Below are positions 1 to 8,269 of a stretch of 64,000 nt of DNA, one piece after another. Numbering within the stretch: the first letter of the stretch is position 1; every line of letters begins with the position of its first letter. The position numbers were made by a program, and so were the translations under genes. The DNA is from Gammaproteobacteria bacterium (GTDB lineage: Bacteria > Pseudomonadota > Gammaproteobacteria > Steroidobacterales > Steroidobacteraceae), in assembly GCA_025359205.1 (NCBI GenBank), contig JANYHD010000036.1, forward strand, positions 1-64,000. Reading direction: 5' to 3'. A model generated the notes under the pieces. It was not told the DNA's origin, did not search any database, and saw nothing but the letters and a program-made list of their open reading frames with translations.

Positions 1-149
1 AATGACGCTTGTGCCACAACGGTGGACGTGTCCATCTGTACTCCAAGCGGACACGTACACTCTTGTCCGCTACACTCGCACAGATACTCGGGCGCTCACG
101 GCGCCAGCGCCATGTGCCCAGACCGGACGCTTACGTTTACCCCATTTTT

Positions 150-425
150 GGGTAAGCGTTTCGTCGAGACGCGCTCGTCGGGCGCTTCAGTGGCCGAGGT
201 TGCGCGTCGGCACGGGGTGAACGCCAACCTGCGCGAGCGGCCGCCTTGAGTATGTGGAGATCGCGCTGCCCGACGGCACGTGCATCCGTGCCGCCAGGAT
301 CGATCTGGATCGCTCGACACGCGGTTCCTCAGCACCGCCAAACTCAACGGCCTCAACCCCGCAGCCTATCTGCGCCATGTCCTCGAGCGCATCGCCGATC
401 ATTCGATCAATCGGATCGATGAGGA
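150..425 (+). mobile_element. IS66-family insertion sequence remnant
   Basis: Three short pieces of IS66-family open reading frames lie in the usual gene order but in broken frames. Positions 175-231 encode an ASVAEVARRHGVNANL stretch, the helix-turn-helix of the IS66 TnpA accessory protein. Positions 248-289 encode EYVEIALPDGTCIR, resembling the TnpA tail. Positions 331-423 encode a stretch starting STAKLNGLNPAAYLRHVLER and ending INRIDE, which is the C-terminal end of the IS66 TnpC transposase. Everything between the TnpA tail and the TnpC tail is missing, so this is a dead internal-deletion derivative. Complete inverted terminal repeats were not identified. The remnant abuts the stop codon of the lipoprotein gene at 447. 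Confidence 0.75.
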
Positions 426-446
426 GGGGGTAGCTGTCGCAGCCCA

Positions 447-3400
447 CTACCGGGCAGCGACAGTGGCAACCGCATTCGGGGTGTTGCCTGTTGCGATGGT
501 CGGTGAGGGTTGAGACACAAGCGCGCCACCAGCGCCCAGCACAAACTCCGACAGATCATTGCTCGACTGGTTCACTACATAGGCGTACAAGCCGCTGGGG
601 TCGAGCGCCACAGCGTTGGGCGCGGTGCCAGCCAGGGCGGGGGCGGCGGCGAGGAGCGTTAGCGCGCCCGCGGCGTCGATAGAATACTGCGACACTGTGC
701 TACCACTGCTGTTCGCCGCGTACAGGTAGCTTCCTGTCGGGTCGATCGCCATCGACACGGTAAAGCCCCCCGCCGCGACAGCGGGCGCGGCTACAGCCGT
801 CAGGTGGCCGTCGGCGCCGATGGCAAACTGTTGAATGGAATTGTCGAAGGCATTGGCCACATACGCGAATGTTCCCAGTGGATTTATCACAATCGCATCT
901 GGCGTGCTTGTGGCGGCAAGGCCCGTGGCGACCACTGGAACGGCCATGGGCGTAAGCGCACCACCGGCCGCGACGGTGAACTGCGATACGGTTCCGTCCA
1001 GGCTATTGGCCACGTAGAGGTAATGTCCACCAGGATGTACGACCACCGCAAGGGGCCCTGAGCCTGAGCCAGTCGTTGGCACGGTCAACGCCGAGAGCGT
1101 TCCGCCTGCACCAATCGAAAATTGATACACCAGGTTTGCCGCGTAGTCCGTGACGTACGTATACAGGCCGGTCGGATCTACGGTGAGGGCGGACGGACTC
1201 GTCCCGGCCGCGATTGTGGGCACATTCAAGGCGCTCAGCGTCCCATCGGTTCCGATAGCATACTGGGAGACCGTTCCCTCCACAGCGTTGGCCACATAGA
1301 GGTGGGCAGCGCCCGGATCCGCCGCCACAGCGAACGGCGCACTTGAGGTACTGGCCCCGGATGCAATGGGACTGGCCAACACGGTAAGCGCGCCGGTGCC
1401 CGAGATCACATATTGCGAAACCGTTCCGCTGGCATAGTTCGCCACATAGACGTAACCGGCTCCCTTGGCCGTCAGTGTCGCACTGCCGGAAACGGCACCC
1501 AGCGTCGCGGCAATGGTGCTGGTGCTGCCGGTGGTGACCGTGCCTGCCACGCTCACCAAGCCGTTTGAGCCGCTGGCGTTACTAATCGTAGCGACGGCAG
1601 TCTTGCTCGAGAACCAGGTCACAGTGGTAGTCAGCACCTGCATTGATCCATCGCTATACAGGCCGGTGGCCTTCAGCGGTTGCGAGCTCCCGATCGGGAC
1701 GCGCGGGTTGGCCGGCGTCACGACGATCGACACCAGCACTGCAGGCGTCACAGTCAGCGTTACGACGTTCGAACTCACTCCACTCAATGTTGCGGAAATG
1801 TTGGTCACACCCAGACTCAACGAGGTCGCCAAGGCATTCGAGCCCGCGGCATTGCTGATCGTTGCGACTGCAGGCGTGCCGGAGGTCCAGGTAGCCGCGG
1901 TGGTCAGTAGTTGCGTAGTGCCGTCCGAGTAGGTGCCAGTGGCTGCGAACTGGCGTGTGTTGCCCAGCGGAATGCTGACGCCTGGCGTAGGTGTTACCGC
2001 GATCGATACCAGGACCGCGGGTGTGACGGTCAGCGTTACGGCACTCGAGCTCACTGCACCCAAACTGGCTGAGACCTGTGTGGTGCCGACCGTCAGGGAG
2101 GTCGCCAGTCCGACCGAGCCGGCGGCGTTGCTGATCGAGGCGACGGCAGGGGTGCCGGAAACCCAGGTTACGGTCGCTGTCAGATCCTTGTTGGAATTAT
2201 CCGAGTAAGTACCGGTGGCCGTAAACTGCTGGCTGCCCCCCAGCGCGATGCCCGGGTTGGCGGGCGTGACGGTGACGCGCATCAGCACCACAGGCGTCAC
2301 GGTAAGTGTGGCGGGCGCCGAGGTGATGCCGGACAAATTGGCAGTGATGAGTGTCGTGCCGGTCGCGAGCGAGGTAGCCACGCCGTTAGAGCCGGCGACG
2401 TTGCTGATAGCGGCCACACTCGGTGTACCCGATGCCCACGACACCACTGTCGTAAGATCCTGGTGAGTATTGTCCGTGTAGATGCCGGTAGCCATGAACG
2501 GTTCAGTGAGACCGAGCGCAACACTTGGAGTGGGCGGAGTCACGGAGATTGACACCAGCGCTGCTGTGGTCACGGTAAGGACCACATTAGGCGAAATCAC
2601 GCCGCCGAGGCCCGCCGAAATGTTGGTGGTCCCGACTGTCAAGGACGTGGCCAGACCGTTGGTGCCCGCGGCATTGCTGATGGAGGCCACTGTGGAAGCG
2701 CTGCTGGTCCAGGTGACCGACGTGGTCAGATTCTGCGTGGTCATGTCGCTGTAGGTTCCCGTTGCGATGAACCCCTGCGCGGTGCCAAGCGCAATGCTGG
2801 GCGCCGCGGGCGTGACCGAGATGGAGACCAGTACGGCGGGCGTCACAGTCAGGGCTACGCCGCCCGAAGTTATACCCCCCGACGATGCTTGGATCTGCGA
2901 GGTGCCGGTTGCGATCGAGCTGGCCAGCCCGTTCGAGCCACTGGCATTGCTGATCGTGGCCACAGACCCGGCACTGGAGCTCCAGGTGACAGCAGTGGTG
3001 AGATTCTGTGTCGTGTTGTCCGAGTAGGTGGCAGTGGCGGTGAACTGCTGCTGAGTGCCCAGAGGTATGGCCGGAGTCGGCGGCGTAACAGCAATCGACA
3101 CGATCACCGCCGGTGTTACGGTCAGCGTTACTGCACTCGAGCTTACCGCGCCAACACTGGCGGATATCTGCGTGGTGCCGGCGGTCCGGGAGGATGCCAG
3201 TCCGTACGAGCCGGCGGAGTTGCTGACCGACGCGACGGCAGCAGTGCCGGACACCCAGGTCACTGCGCCGGTCAGATCCTGAGTGCTGTTGTCAGTGTAG
3301 GTGCCGACCGCCTTAAACTGCTGATTCGTCCCGAGTGCGATGCTGGCGTTTGCGGGCGTCACTGCGATTGAAACCACGCTGGCCGCCGTCACGCTCAACG

Positions 3401-4301
3401 TGACAGGCGCAGCTGTCACTCCGCTGAAGGTGGCCGTTATATTCGTGGTGCCGATTCCTTTCGAGGCGGCAACGCCCAAGCTACCACTGGTGTTGCTGAT
3501 TGTGGCGACTGACGTTGAGCTGGATGACCAGGTCACCAGGCCACTGAGGTCCTGGTGGGTACCGTCGCCGTAGATCCCCGTGGCGACAAACTGCTGGCCG
3601 GTGCCAAGCGCAAGTACGGGATTCGGCGGCGTAACCGAGATCGACACCAACACGGCCGGCGTCACGGTCAACAAGGTTGTGGCACTCATCGCATTGCACA
3701 CACCCGCTATGCTGCAGGTTGCAGTAATCGTGGCACTACCGGCCGCGACCCCGGTGGCCTTGCCGCTGGATAGGATTGTGGCGACGGTCGTGTTCGAGGA
3801 GGTCCAGGCTATGTCGGCGCTGAGGTCCTGCTTTAAATTATCACTAAACGTGCCAGTCGCCAGGAATGAAACAGTGGTACCTGCGGCGATGCTGGGCGTC
3901 GTGGGCGTAAGATCAATGCGGCTGAGCTGTGCGGCGGTGACCGTCAGGGTAGTGTTGCCTGCTTTGCCCTGGTAGCTGGCACCCAGGGTCGAGGTGCCGG
4001 ACGCGACGCCCACGGCTTTACCGGTCGCGGCGCCAATGGTAGCGACCGCGGTGTTGGACGATGTCCACGCTACCTGGGTGGTCACGTCGATCTTGCTGCC
4101 GTCGCTGTAGACTGCAGTTGCTGTCGCCTGCACCGAGGTGCCGACCGCGACGCTCGGGCCCACCGGCGAGACGTCCAAAGATTGCAGCGTCGGTGCGCTA
4201 CTGCCAGTGCCGCCGCCGCCACACGCCTGCAGCAACAGCAGTGCTGCGACCGGCAGGGTTTTGGCAAAGTGCCACCACTTGATTCGCTTTACTGACAGCA
4301 T
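447..4301 (-). CDS. Large lipoprotein with ten Ig-like (BIG2) repeats and a seven-bladed YVTN/lactonase propeller
   Basis: Predicted surface or periplasmic lipoprotein of 1284 residues. I chose the ATG at 4301 over an in-frame ATG at 4409, because it directly precedes a lipoprotein signal peptide (KRIKWWHFAK, hydrophobic core, then LLQAC) and has a GGGGA ribosome site. The Cys of LLQAC would be lipidated. After a Gly-rich linker come ten repeats of about 90 residues, each opening with a (V/I)S(I/V)xVTPxxPxxxLG-like strand and holding a TWxSxxxxVATISN core; this is the bacterial Ig-like group 2 pattern. The last 340 residues hold seven YVYVANxxxGTVSQYxI-type units, expected to close a seven-bladed propeller. 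Such proteins typically bind surfaces or polymers. No catalytic residues are recognisable and the ligand is unknown. The opposite strand carries long spurious open frames caused by the repeats. Confidence 0.85.
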   Translation of the reverse strand: MLSVKRIKWWHFAKTLPVAALLLLQACGGGGTGSSAPTLQSLDVSPVGPSVAVGTSVQATATAVYSDGSKIDVTTQVAWTSSNTAVATIGAATGKAVGVASGTSTLGASYQGKAGNTTLTVTAAQLSRIDLTPTTPSIAAGTTVSFLATGTFSDNLKQDLSADIAWTSSNTTVATILSSGKATGVAAGSATITATCSIAGVCNAMSATTLLTVTPAVLVSISVTPPNPVLALGTGQQFVATGIYGDGTHQDLSGLVTWSSSSTSVATISNTSGSLGVAASKGIGTTNITATFSGVTAAPVTLSVTAASVVSIAVTPANASIALGTNQQFKAVGTYTDNSTQDLTGAVTWVSGTAAVASVSNSAGSYGLASSRTAGTTQISASVGAVSSSAVTLTVTPAVIVSIAVTPPTPAIPLGTQQQFTATATYSDNTTQNLTTAVTWSSSAGSVATISNASGSNGLASSIATGTSQIQASSGGITSGGVALTVTPAVLVSISVTPAAPSIALGTAQGFIATGTYSDMTTQNLTTSVTWTSSASTVASISNAAGTNGLATSLTVGTTNISAGLGGVISPNVVLTVTTAALVSISVTPPTPSVALGLTEPFMATGIYTDNTHQDLTTVVSWASGTPSVAAISNVAGSNGVATSLATGTTLITANLSGITSAPATLTVTPVVLMRVTVTPANPGIALGGSQQFTATGTYSDNSNKDLTATVTWVSGTPAVASISNAAGSVGLATSLTVGTTQVSASLGAVSSSAVTLTVTPAVLVSIAVTPTPGVSIPLGNTRQFAATGTYSDGTTQLLTTAATWTSGTPAVATISNAAGSNALATSLSLGVTNISATLSGVSSNVVTLTVTPAVLVSIVVTPANPRVPIGSSQPLKATGLYSDGSMQVLTTTVTWFSSKTAVATISNASGSNGLVSVAGTVTTGSTSTIAATLGAVSGSATLTAKGAGYVYVANYASGTVSQYVISGTGALTVLASPIASGASTSSAPFAVAADPGAAHLYVANAVEGTVSQYAIGTDGTLSALNVPTIAAGTSPSALTVDPTGLYTYVTDYAANLVYQFSIGAGGTLSALTVPTTGSGSGPLAVVVHPGGHYLYVANSLDGTVSQFTVAAGGALTPMAVPVVATGLAATSTPDAIVINPLGTFAYVANAFDNSIQQFAIGADGHLTAVAAPAVAAGGFTVSMAIDPTGSYLYAANSSGSTVSQYSIDAAGALTLLAAAPALAGTAPNAVALDPSGLYAYVVNQSSNDLSEFVLGAGGALVSQPSPTIATGNTPNAVATVAAR
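1470..4187 (-). repeat. Ten tandem ~270-bp repeats encoding Ig-like domains
   Basis: The DNA encoding the ten Ig-like modules is a diverged tandem array with a period near 270 bp. Phrases such as the one encoding GVTVSVTxLEL on the opposite strand recur at each period. Neighbouring modules in the middle of the array are most alike, as expected if the array grows and shrinks by unequal recombination. Copy number may therefore differ between strains and may be misassembled from short reads. Confidence 0.8.
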
Positions 4302-4394
4302 TTTTTGTAATCCCCGTGAGGCAGCTACAGCACGCTGCCGACACCCCAAACCGTACGGGAAGTGGTTATTTGCTGTACGCGCTTCTTTCGAATT

Positions 4395-4410
4395 TGTGAG
4401 TGGGGTCACA
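4395..4410. promoter_or_regulatory. CRP/Clp-like binding site (TGTGA-N6-TCACA)
   Basis: TGTGA (4395-4399), six bases, then TCACA (4406-4410): a perfect match to the CRP-family half-site pair. It lies 94 bp upstream of the lipoprotein start on the minus strand and 67-211 bp upstream of the candidate starts of the divergent response-regulator gene, so it could serve either. No convincing -10/-35 pair was identified next to it. Confidence 0.5.
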
Positions 4411-4476
4411 CACGGTTTCTTCGGAAGCTGGACTTAATCCCGGATTTCTACCAAATAACCCTACGTACGTTGACAC

Positions 4477-5397
4477 ATGCGAGCCCGGTCGCGGTTTTTC
4501 TGCCGTGCACTTGGTGCGGTCCGCGCGACGGCGCCAAGGGGCGGACGCCCCGAGACGCAATTGCGGGTAGAATGTCGTCGGGTAAAGTATGGCCGGACCG
4601 AAATCTTGACCAATAAAAACGTGGGTGTTGCGTCGGGCGCTGAGGCCGATCGGGTGCGAAAAGGTGGCGATGCACCACCGACGCCGTCCGAGGCGCGCGC
4701 GCCCCTGAAATTGCTGCTGGTCGACGACCATACCATTCTGCGTGAGGGCCTGCGCTCGCTCCTGGAACTGCAGCCCGACCTGCACCTGGTCGGTGAAGCT
4801 GGCACGTTCGAGGAGGCCATCGAACTGGCCACCCGCCTCCAGCCAGACGTGGTGCTCACGGACATCGGCCTACCCGGACGCTCCGGGCTGCTGCTGGTGC
4901 GCGAGCTGCGCAAGGTTTGCCCGGCTGCACGCATCGTGTTGCTCACGGCACATGCCAGTGAGGAATATATCCGCGCCGGGCTGGACGCTAAGGTCGATGG
5001 GTATGTGCTCAAGGATTCTGGTCACGCCGAGTTGGTTACTGCGATCCGCACGGTCGCGAAAGGACAGCAATTCCTTTGCAAGGCCGTGGCTTCGCGCGTT
5101 CTGTCAACCTACCTGCGCGGGGCAGACCGCGGGAGCAGCCTCGATCCCCTGCGAGCGGTCACTGCGCGTGAGCGACAGGTGCTGGCGCGCATCGCCTCGG
5201 GCCATTCCAACAAGGTGGTGGCGCGCGAGTTGAACCTGAGTGTCAAGACCATAGAAAAGCACCGCGCCAATATGATGCGCAAGCTCGGGTTACATAACGC
5301 CGCCGACATCACGCGCTTCGCCCTGAACCACGAGCTCGTGGAACGGGACGGTGGGGGGGTGGTCGCGAGCGAACTACCCAATGTCGCAGTGCGGTAG
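4477..5397 (+). CDS. NarL/FixJ-type response regulator (paralogue A)
   Basis: Two-component response regulator with an N-terminal receiver domain (LKLLLVDDH, phospho-acceptor Asp in VLTDIGLPG, Lys in GYVLKDS) and a C-terminal LuxR-type helix-turn-helix (TARERQVLARIASG, then SVKTIEKHR). The start is uncertain. The ATG at 4477 has no ribosome site, and the first 43 codons are Arg-rich and contain a GGGGCG/CGCCCC hairpin (4538-4551), which looks like leader. TTG 4606 or GTG 4621 would give a short N-terminal tail like that of the paralogue at 5556. The two regulators are closely similar along their whole length and no kinase sits between them. The nearest kinase, about 5 kb downstream, or an unlinked one may be the partner. 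Confidence 0.9.
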   Translation: MRARSRFFCRALGAVRATAPRGGRPETQLRVECRRVKYGRTEILTNKNVGVASGAEADRVRKGGDAPPTPSEARAPLKLLLVDDHTILREGLRSLLELQPDLHLVGEAGTFEEAIELATRLQPDVVLTDIGLPGRSGLLLVRELRKVCPAARIVLLTAHASEEYIRAGLDAKVDGYVLKDSGHAELVTAIRTVAKGQQFLCKAVASRVLSTYLRGADRGSSLDPLRAVTARERQVLARIASGHSNKVVARELNLSVKTIEKHRANMMRKLGLHNAADITRFALNHELVERDGGGVVASELPNVAVR

Positions 5398-5555
5398 GGG
5401 TTCCGTCAGGCATAGGCATCGCACGCGCCCGCGCTCCACCGCGAAGCTGGGAGCCAGTTCACACTTCGAGCCTAAAGGCGAGCGGCCGAGAGTGAGGGTT
5501 TCCCCTAGCATTCCGATCAGGGACAGCGGCTGCCGCGCTACCAGGACTGAACAGG

Positions 5556-6320
5556 ATGCATATGGATTCAGCGTCTATGAGTGCCGAATTTGCGCCGATT
5601 GCGCCGATTGCGCCGCTGCGAGTGGACTCGAGGCTGAGTCTGATGTTGGTTGATGATCACGCCATCCTCCGCGAAGGACTGCGGGCACTGCTCGAACTTG
5701 AACCAGATTTTCGGGTTGCCGGCGAGGCCGGTTCGGTAGATGAAGCGTTGGCCATGGCCACGCGCCTGCAACCGGACATCGTACTCACGGATATTGGTCT
5801 GCGGGGACGCTCCGGGCTGACGCTGGTGCGTGAGCTGCGAGGGGTGTGCCCGTCGGTGCGCGTCATCCTGTTGACCGCGCATGGCTCCGAGGAATACATC
5901 CGCGCCGGGCTCGATTGTAAGGCGGACGGCTATGTGCTCAAGGACTCCGGGCGAGTGGAGCTTATGACCGCCGTTCGTACCGTCGCGACGGGGCAGCAGT
6001 TTCTGTGCAAGGCCGTCGCGGGACAGGTTTTGGCCAGCTACCTGCATCTTGATGGTCGCGCCGACAAGAAATCCGCGCAGTCGATCACCGCACGCGAGCG
6101 TCAGGTGCTGACGCGCGTTGCAGCGGGCCAATCGAACAAGATGGTGGCGCGTGAGCTTTCGCTAAGTGTCAAAACGGTCGAGAAGCACCGCGCTAACCTG
6201 ATGCGAAAGCTCGAGCTGCACAATGCGGCCGGTATAGCCCGCTTCGCCCTTAACCACAACTTGATCTCCAGTGACGGATCTAATTTGCCCGACGGGCTTC
6301 CCGGAGCGCAGTCGCGATGA
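5556..6320 (+). CDS. NarL/FixJ-type response regulator (paralogue B)
   Basis: 254-residue response regulator, a tandem paralogue of the preceding gene. Receiver: LSLMLVDDH acidic pocket, phospho-Asp in VLTDIGLRG, Lys in GYVLKDS. LuxR-type DNA-binding domain: TARERQVLTRVAAG and SVKTVEKHR. The N-terminus carries a short API-API-API tandem repeat from a 9-base DNA repeat. Starts at 5556, 5562 and 5577 are all possible; 5556 follows an AGGACTGAACAGG stretch. The stop overlaps the start of the DUF2946 gene as ATGA, so the regulator is translationally coupled to the 6.3 kb genes. It may therefore act in the same process as the DUF2946 protein, the barrel and the thioredoxin. Confidence 0.92.
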   Translation: MHMDSASMSAEFAPIAPIAPLRVDSRLSLMLVDDHAILREGLRALLELEPDFRVAGEAGSVDEALAMATRLQPDIVLTDIGLRGRSGLTLVRELRGVCPSVRVILLTAHGSEEYIRAGLDCKADGYVLKDSGRVELMTAVRTVATGQQFLCKAVAGQVLASYLHLDGRADKKSAQSITARERQVLTRVAAGQSNKMVARELSLSVKTVEKHRANLMRKLELHNAAGIARFALNHNLISSDGSNLPDGLPGAQSR

Positions 6321-6721
6321 ATGTCACGAATGGCGTTGTGGGTGCGCAGCGTTCGTGGCCGGGGGTGCTGGTAGCGAGTGTGATATCGCTGGTTTTTGTG
6401 CTGCGCGCGCTGGTACCCGTCGGTTATATGTGGGCGCCCGTGGCTGGCCATGTCGCCGTGGTGGCATGCGCGGATTACGCGCCCGATGTCATTTCGGCGG
6501 CTCTGCACTCCCATCACCATCACGGTGGCGATCACTCCGCCGCTGCCCAAAACTGTCCCTTTGCGCTGCCTGCTGGCGCGGCCCTGGCGGCGATGCTGCC
6601 GGCGCTCGCGAAGCCGAACTTTCAGATCGTGGCGGCACCGACGCCCGATTTCGATCAGTCCGAACCACGAGTCATTCCACTCCGATTCCGCGCTGCCCGC
6701 GGTCCTCCGATAGCCGTCTGA
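6317..6721 (+). CDS. DUF2946 family membrane protein
   Basis: 134-residue protein with one hydrophobic segment (about residues 14-38) containing LRALVPVGYMW, which matches the start of DUF2946. A cysteine (VVACADYAP), a His cluster (HSHHHHGGDH) and CPFALPAG follow, all typical of the family. DUF2946 proteins have no proven biochemical role. They are often found next to copper or TonB-related genes, and the His/Cys content suggests metal contact in the periplasm; that is inference. The gene overlaps the upstream regulator by ATGA. It is followed after 80 bp by the Cys-rich barrel protein and the TlpA-like thioredoxin, which probably belong to the same unit. Confidence 0.75.
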   Translation: MNVTNGVVGAQRSWPGVLVASVISLVFVLRALVPVGYMWAPVAGHVAVVACADYAPDVISAALHSHHHHGGDHSAAAQNCPFALPAGAALAAMLPALAKPNFQIVAAPTPDFDQSEPRVIPLRFRAARGPPIAV

Positions 6722-6801
6722 AGTTCGTTTCCTAGAGGGCGTGTTGGTCCGGTAGTCGATCACCGGAAGCACAGTCCGTAGCGGCTTTCCCGGAGTTTGA
6801 C

Positions 6802-7734
6802 ATGAACGGTAAATCACTGACGCGGCGCGCAGCCGCGCTGCTCACGCTGGCGCTACTGGCACCGGGTTCGGTGCTCGCCTGTGCCTGCGGCTGCGGTATC
6901 TTCGATGTGGGGACGAGTTCGATGTATGCGAGCCATGCCGGTGGCATGGTGCTTGTGGAGTATGACTTCATAGACCAGAGCCTCAACTGGAGTGGCACTT
7001 CAAGCGCTCGCGCCGCCAACAACCCAGACAAGGCGATACGCAGCAGCTTCTATACCGCAGGCGGGCAATTCCAGTTCAACCGCTCCTTCGGTGTGACGGT
7101 CGAGGTACCCTATTGGAATCGTTACTTCCAGACTACCGACGGGACTACTGGCAATCTTCGCAGCTCCACCCACGGCGCGGTCGGCGATATCCGCCTGAAG
7201 GGCACCTACACGGGCTTCTCGGCCGACATGTCGACCGGCGTCAGCCTCGGTGTGAAGCTGGCCAACGGCGATACCAGCTTTGCCTATTTCGATGCGGATA
7301 CCCAGATCGGCAGCGGCAGCACGGATCTGCTGCTGGGTGCCTATCACCTCGGCCGCCTCAGCCCGGACAATCGCTGGACGTATTTCCTGCAAGGGCAGTG
7401 GGACCTGCCGATCTTTCATCGGGATAACTACCGCCCCGGTGTGGAAGGCGTGATCGCGGCTGGGGTGTATTTTGAGGGCTGGACGCTGCCCTCGGGACTC
7501 AAATTCTCACCAGTCGGTCAACTGCGGGCCGTCTATCGACGCGCGGATGGTGGCGTGGACGCGTTGACCGCTGATACCGGATACGCGCGGGTAATGGTCT
7601 CACCGGGCATCGAAGTGGCTCGGGACAAGGTGCGTATCTATGCCGACGTGGCGCTGCCGCTTTACACCAACGCCCGCGGCAACCAGCTGTTTGCCAATGA
7701 GCTGTGGAAAGTCAATGTCAGCTATCACTTCTAA
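6802..7734 (+). CDS. Outer-membrane beta-barrel protein with CxCxC motif
   Basis: 310 residues: a signal peptide (SLTRRAAALLTLALLAPGSVLA), then CACGCGIFDVG at the start of the mature chain. The rest is rich in alternating aromatic and polar strands and ends in NVSYHF, the terminal aromatic recognised by the BAM machinery. It resembles transporter-like barrels annotated as MetA-pathway/phenol-type outer-membrane proteins. The mature N-terminal three-Cys cluster is unusual for a barrel and could bind metal or form disulfides. A GGAG ribosome site precedes the ATG. The TlpA-like gene begins inside its 3' end (20-nt overlap), which supports a shared role such as reduction of this Cys cluster. Confidence 0.75.
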   Translation: MNGKSLTRRAAALLTLALLAPGSVLACACGCGIFDVGTSSMYASHAGGMVLVEYDFIDQSLNWSGTSSARAANNPDKAIRSSFYTAGGQFQFNRSFGVTVEVPYWNRYFQTTDGTTGNLRSSTHGAVGDIRLKGTYTGFSADMSTGVSLGVKLANGDTSFAYFDADTQIGSGSTDLLLGAYHLGRLSPDNRWTYFLQGQWDLPIFHRDNYRPGVEGVIAAGVYFEGWTLPSGLKFSPVGQLRAVYRRADGGVDALTADTGYARVMVSPGIEVARDKVRIYADVALPLYTNARGNQLFANELWKVNVSYHF

Positions 7735-8269
7735 ATCTCCTGGGCGGCCGGTACTGCTGTCCCTGGCGCTGCTCGCCGCGGCCGCTGTGCCGGCCGCGCC
7801 GCCGGCCTGGCCGCCGGCGCCGGGCCAGAATGCCCCAGTCCTGGTGGCGTACAGCTTTAGTGGCGAAGCGCTCGACTTTGCGCGGCTCCGTGGCAAGGTC
7901 GTGGTGCTGAACTTCTGGGCGAGCTGGTGCGGTCCCTGCCGCAGCGAGATGCCGTTGCTGGATGGGCTCAGCCGCGAGTATCGCGACCGGGGCGTGGTAG
8001 TGGTGGGGCTGAGCGCCGATGATCGGCACGATCGCCGGGACGCCGTGGCCGCCGCCCGCGCCGTGAGCTATTTCACGGGTCTGCTTACCGAGGCATCGGC
8101 GAACGGGTTTGGCGCACCGCAGGTGCTGCCGCTTACGTATATCATCACGCCCACGGGCCTCATCAGCGAGGTGCTGAGAGCAAATCGTGGCGCGCTGAGC
8201 GCCGCCCAGCTGCGAGGGGCGGTTGAGGCAGCGCTGGGCGGCGCCGATCGCGCGCCGGCGAAACCTTGA
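7715..8269 (+). CDS. TlpA/ResA-like periplasmic thioredoxin
   Basis: 184-residue exported thioredoxin-fold protein. A signal peptide (LLSLALLAAAAVPAAP) precedes a redoxin domain with the active site NFWASWCGPCRSEMP. A Pro-containing strand (VLPLTYIITPTG) supplies the usual cis-Pro position. Proteins of this class reduce disulfides in the periplasm, often for cytochrome c or metal-site maturation. I chose the ATG at 7715, which has TGGAAAG upstream and overlaps the barrel gene by 20 nt. An in-frame ATG at 7640 would bury the signal peptide. Its neighbours, a Cys-rich barrel and a His/Cys-rich DUF2946 protein, are plausible substrates. Confidence 0.88.
   Translation: MSAITSKSPGRPVLLSLALLAAAAVPAAPPAWPPAPGQNAPVLVAYSFSGEALDFARLRGKVVVLNFWASWCGPCRSEMPLLDGLSREYRDRGVVVVGLSADDRHDRRDAVAAARAVSYFTGLLTEASANGFGAPQVLPLTYIITPTGLISEVLRANRGALSAAQLRGAVEAALGGADRAPAKP

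Noticed and set aside
1465-3975. Chain of open frames on the plus strand (for example 1465-1932, 1933-2208, 2482-2754) with similar proteins
   Set aside because: They are antisense shadows of the Ig-like repeats and repeat with the same period. No ribosome sites or independent family match were seen.
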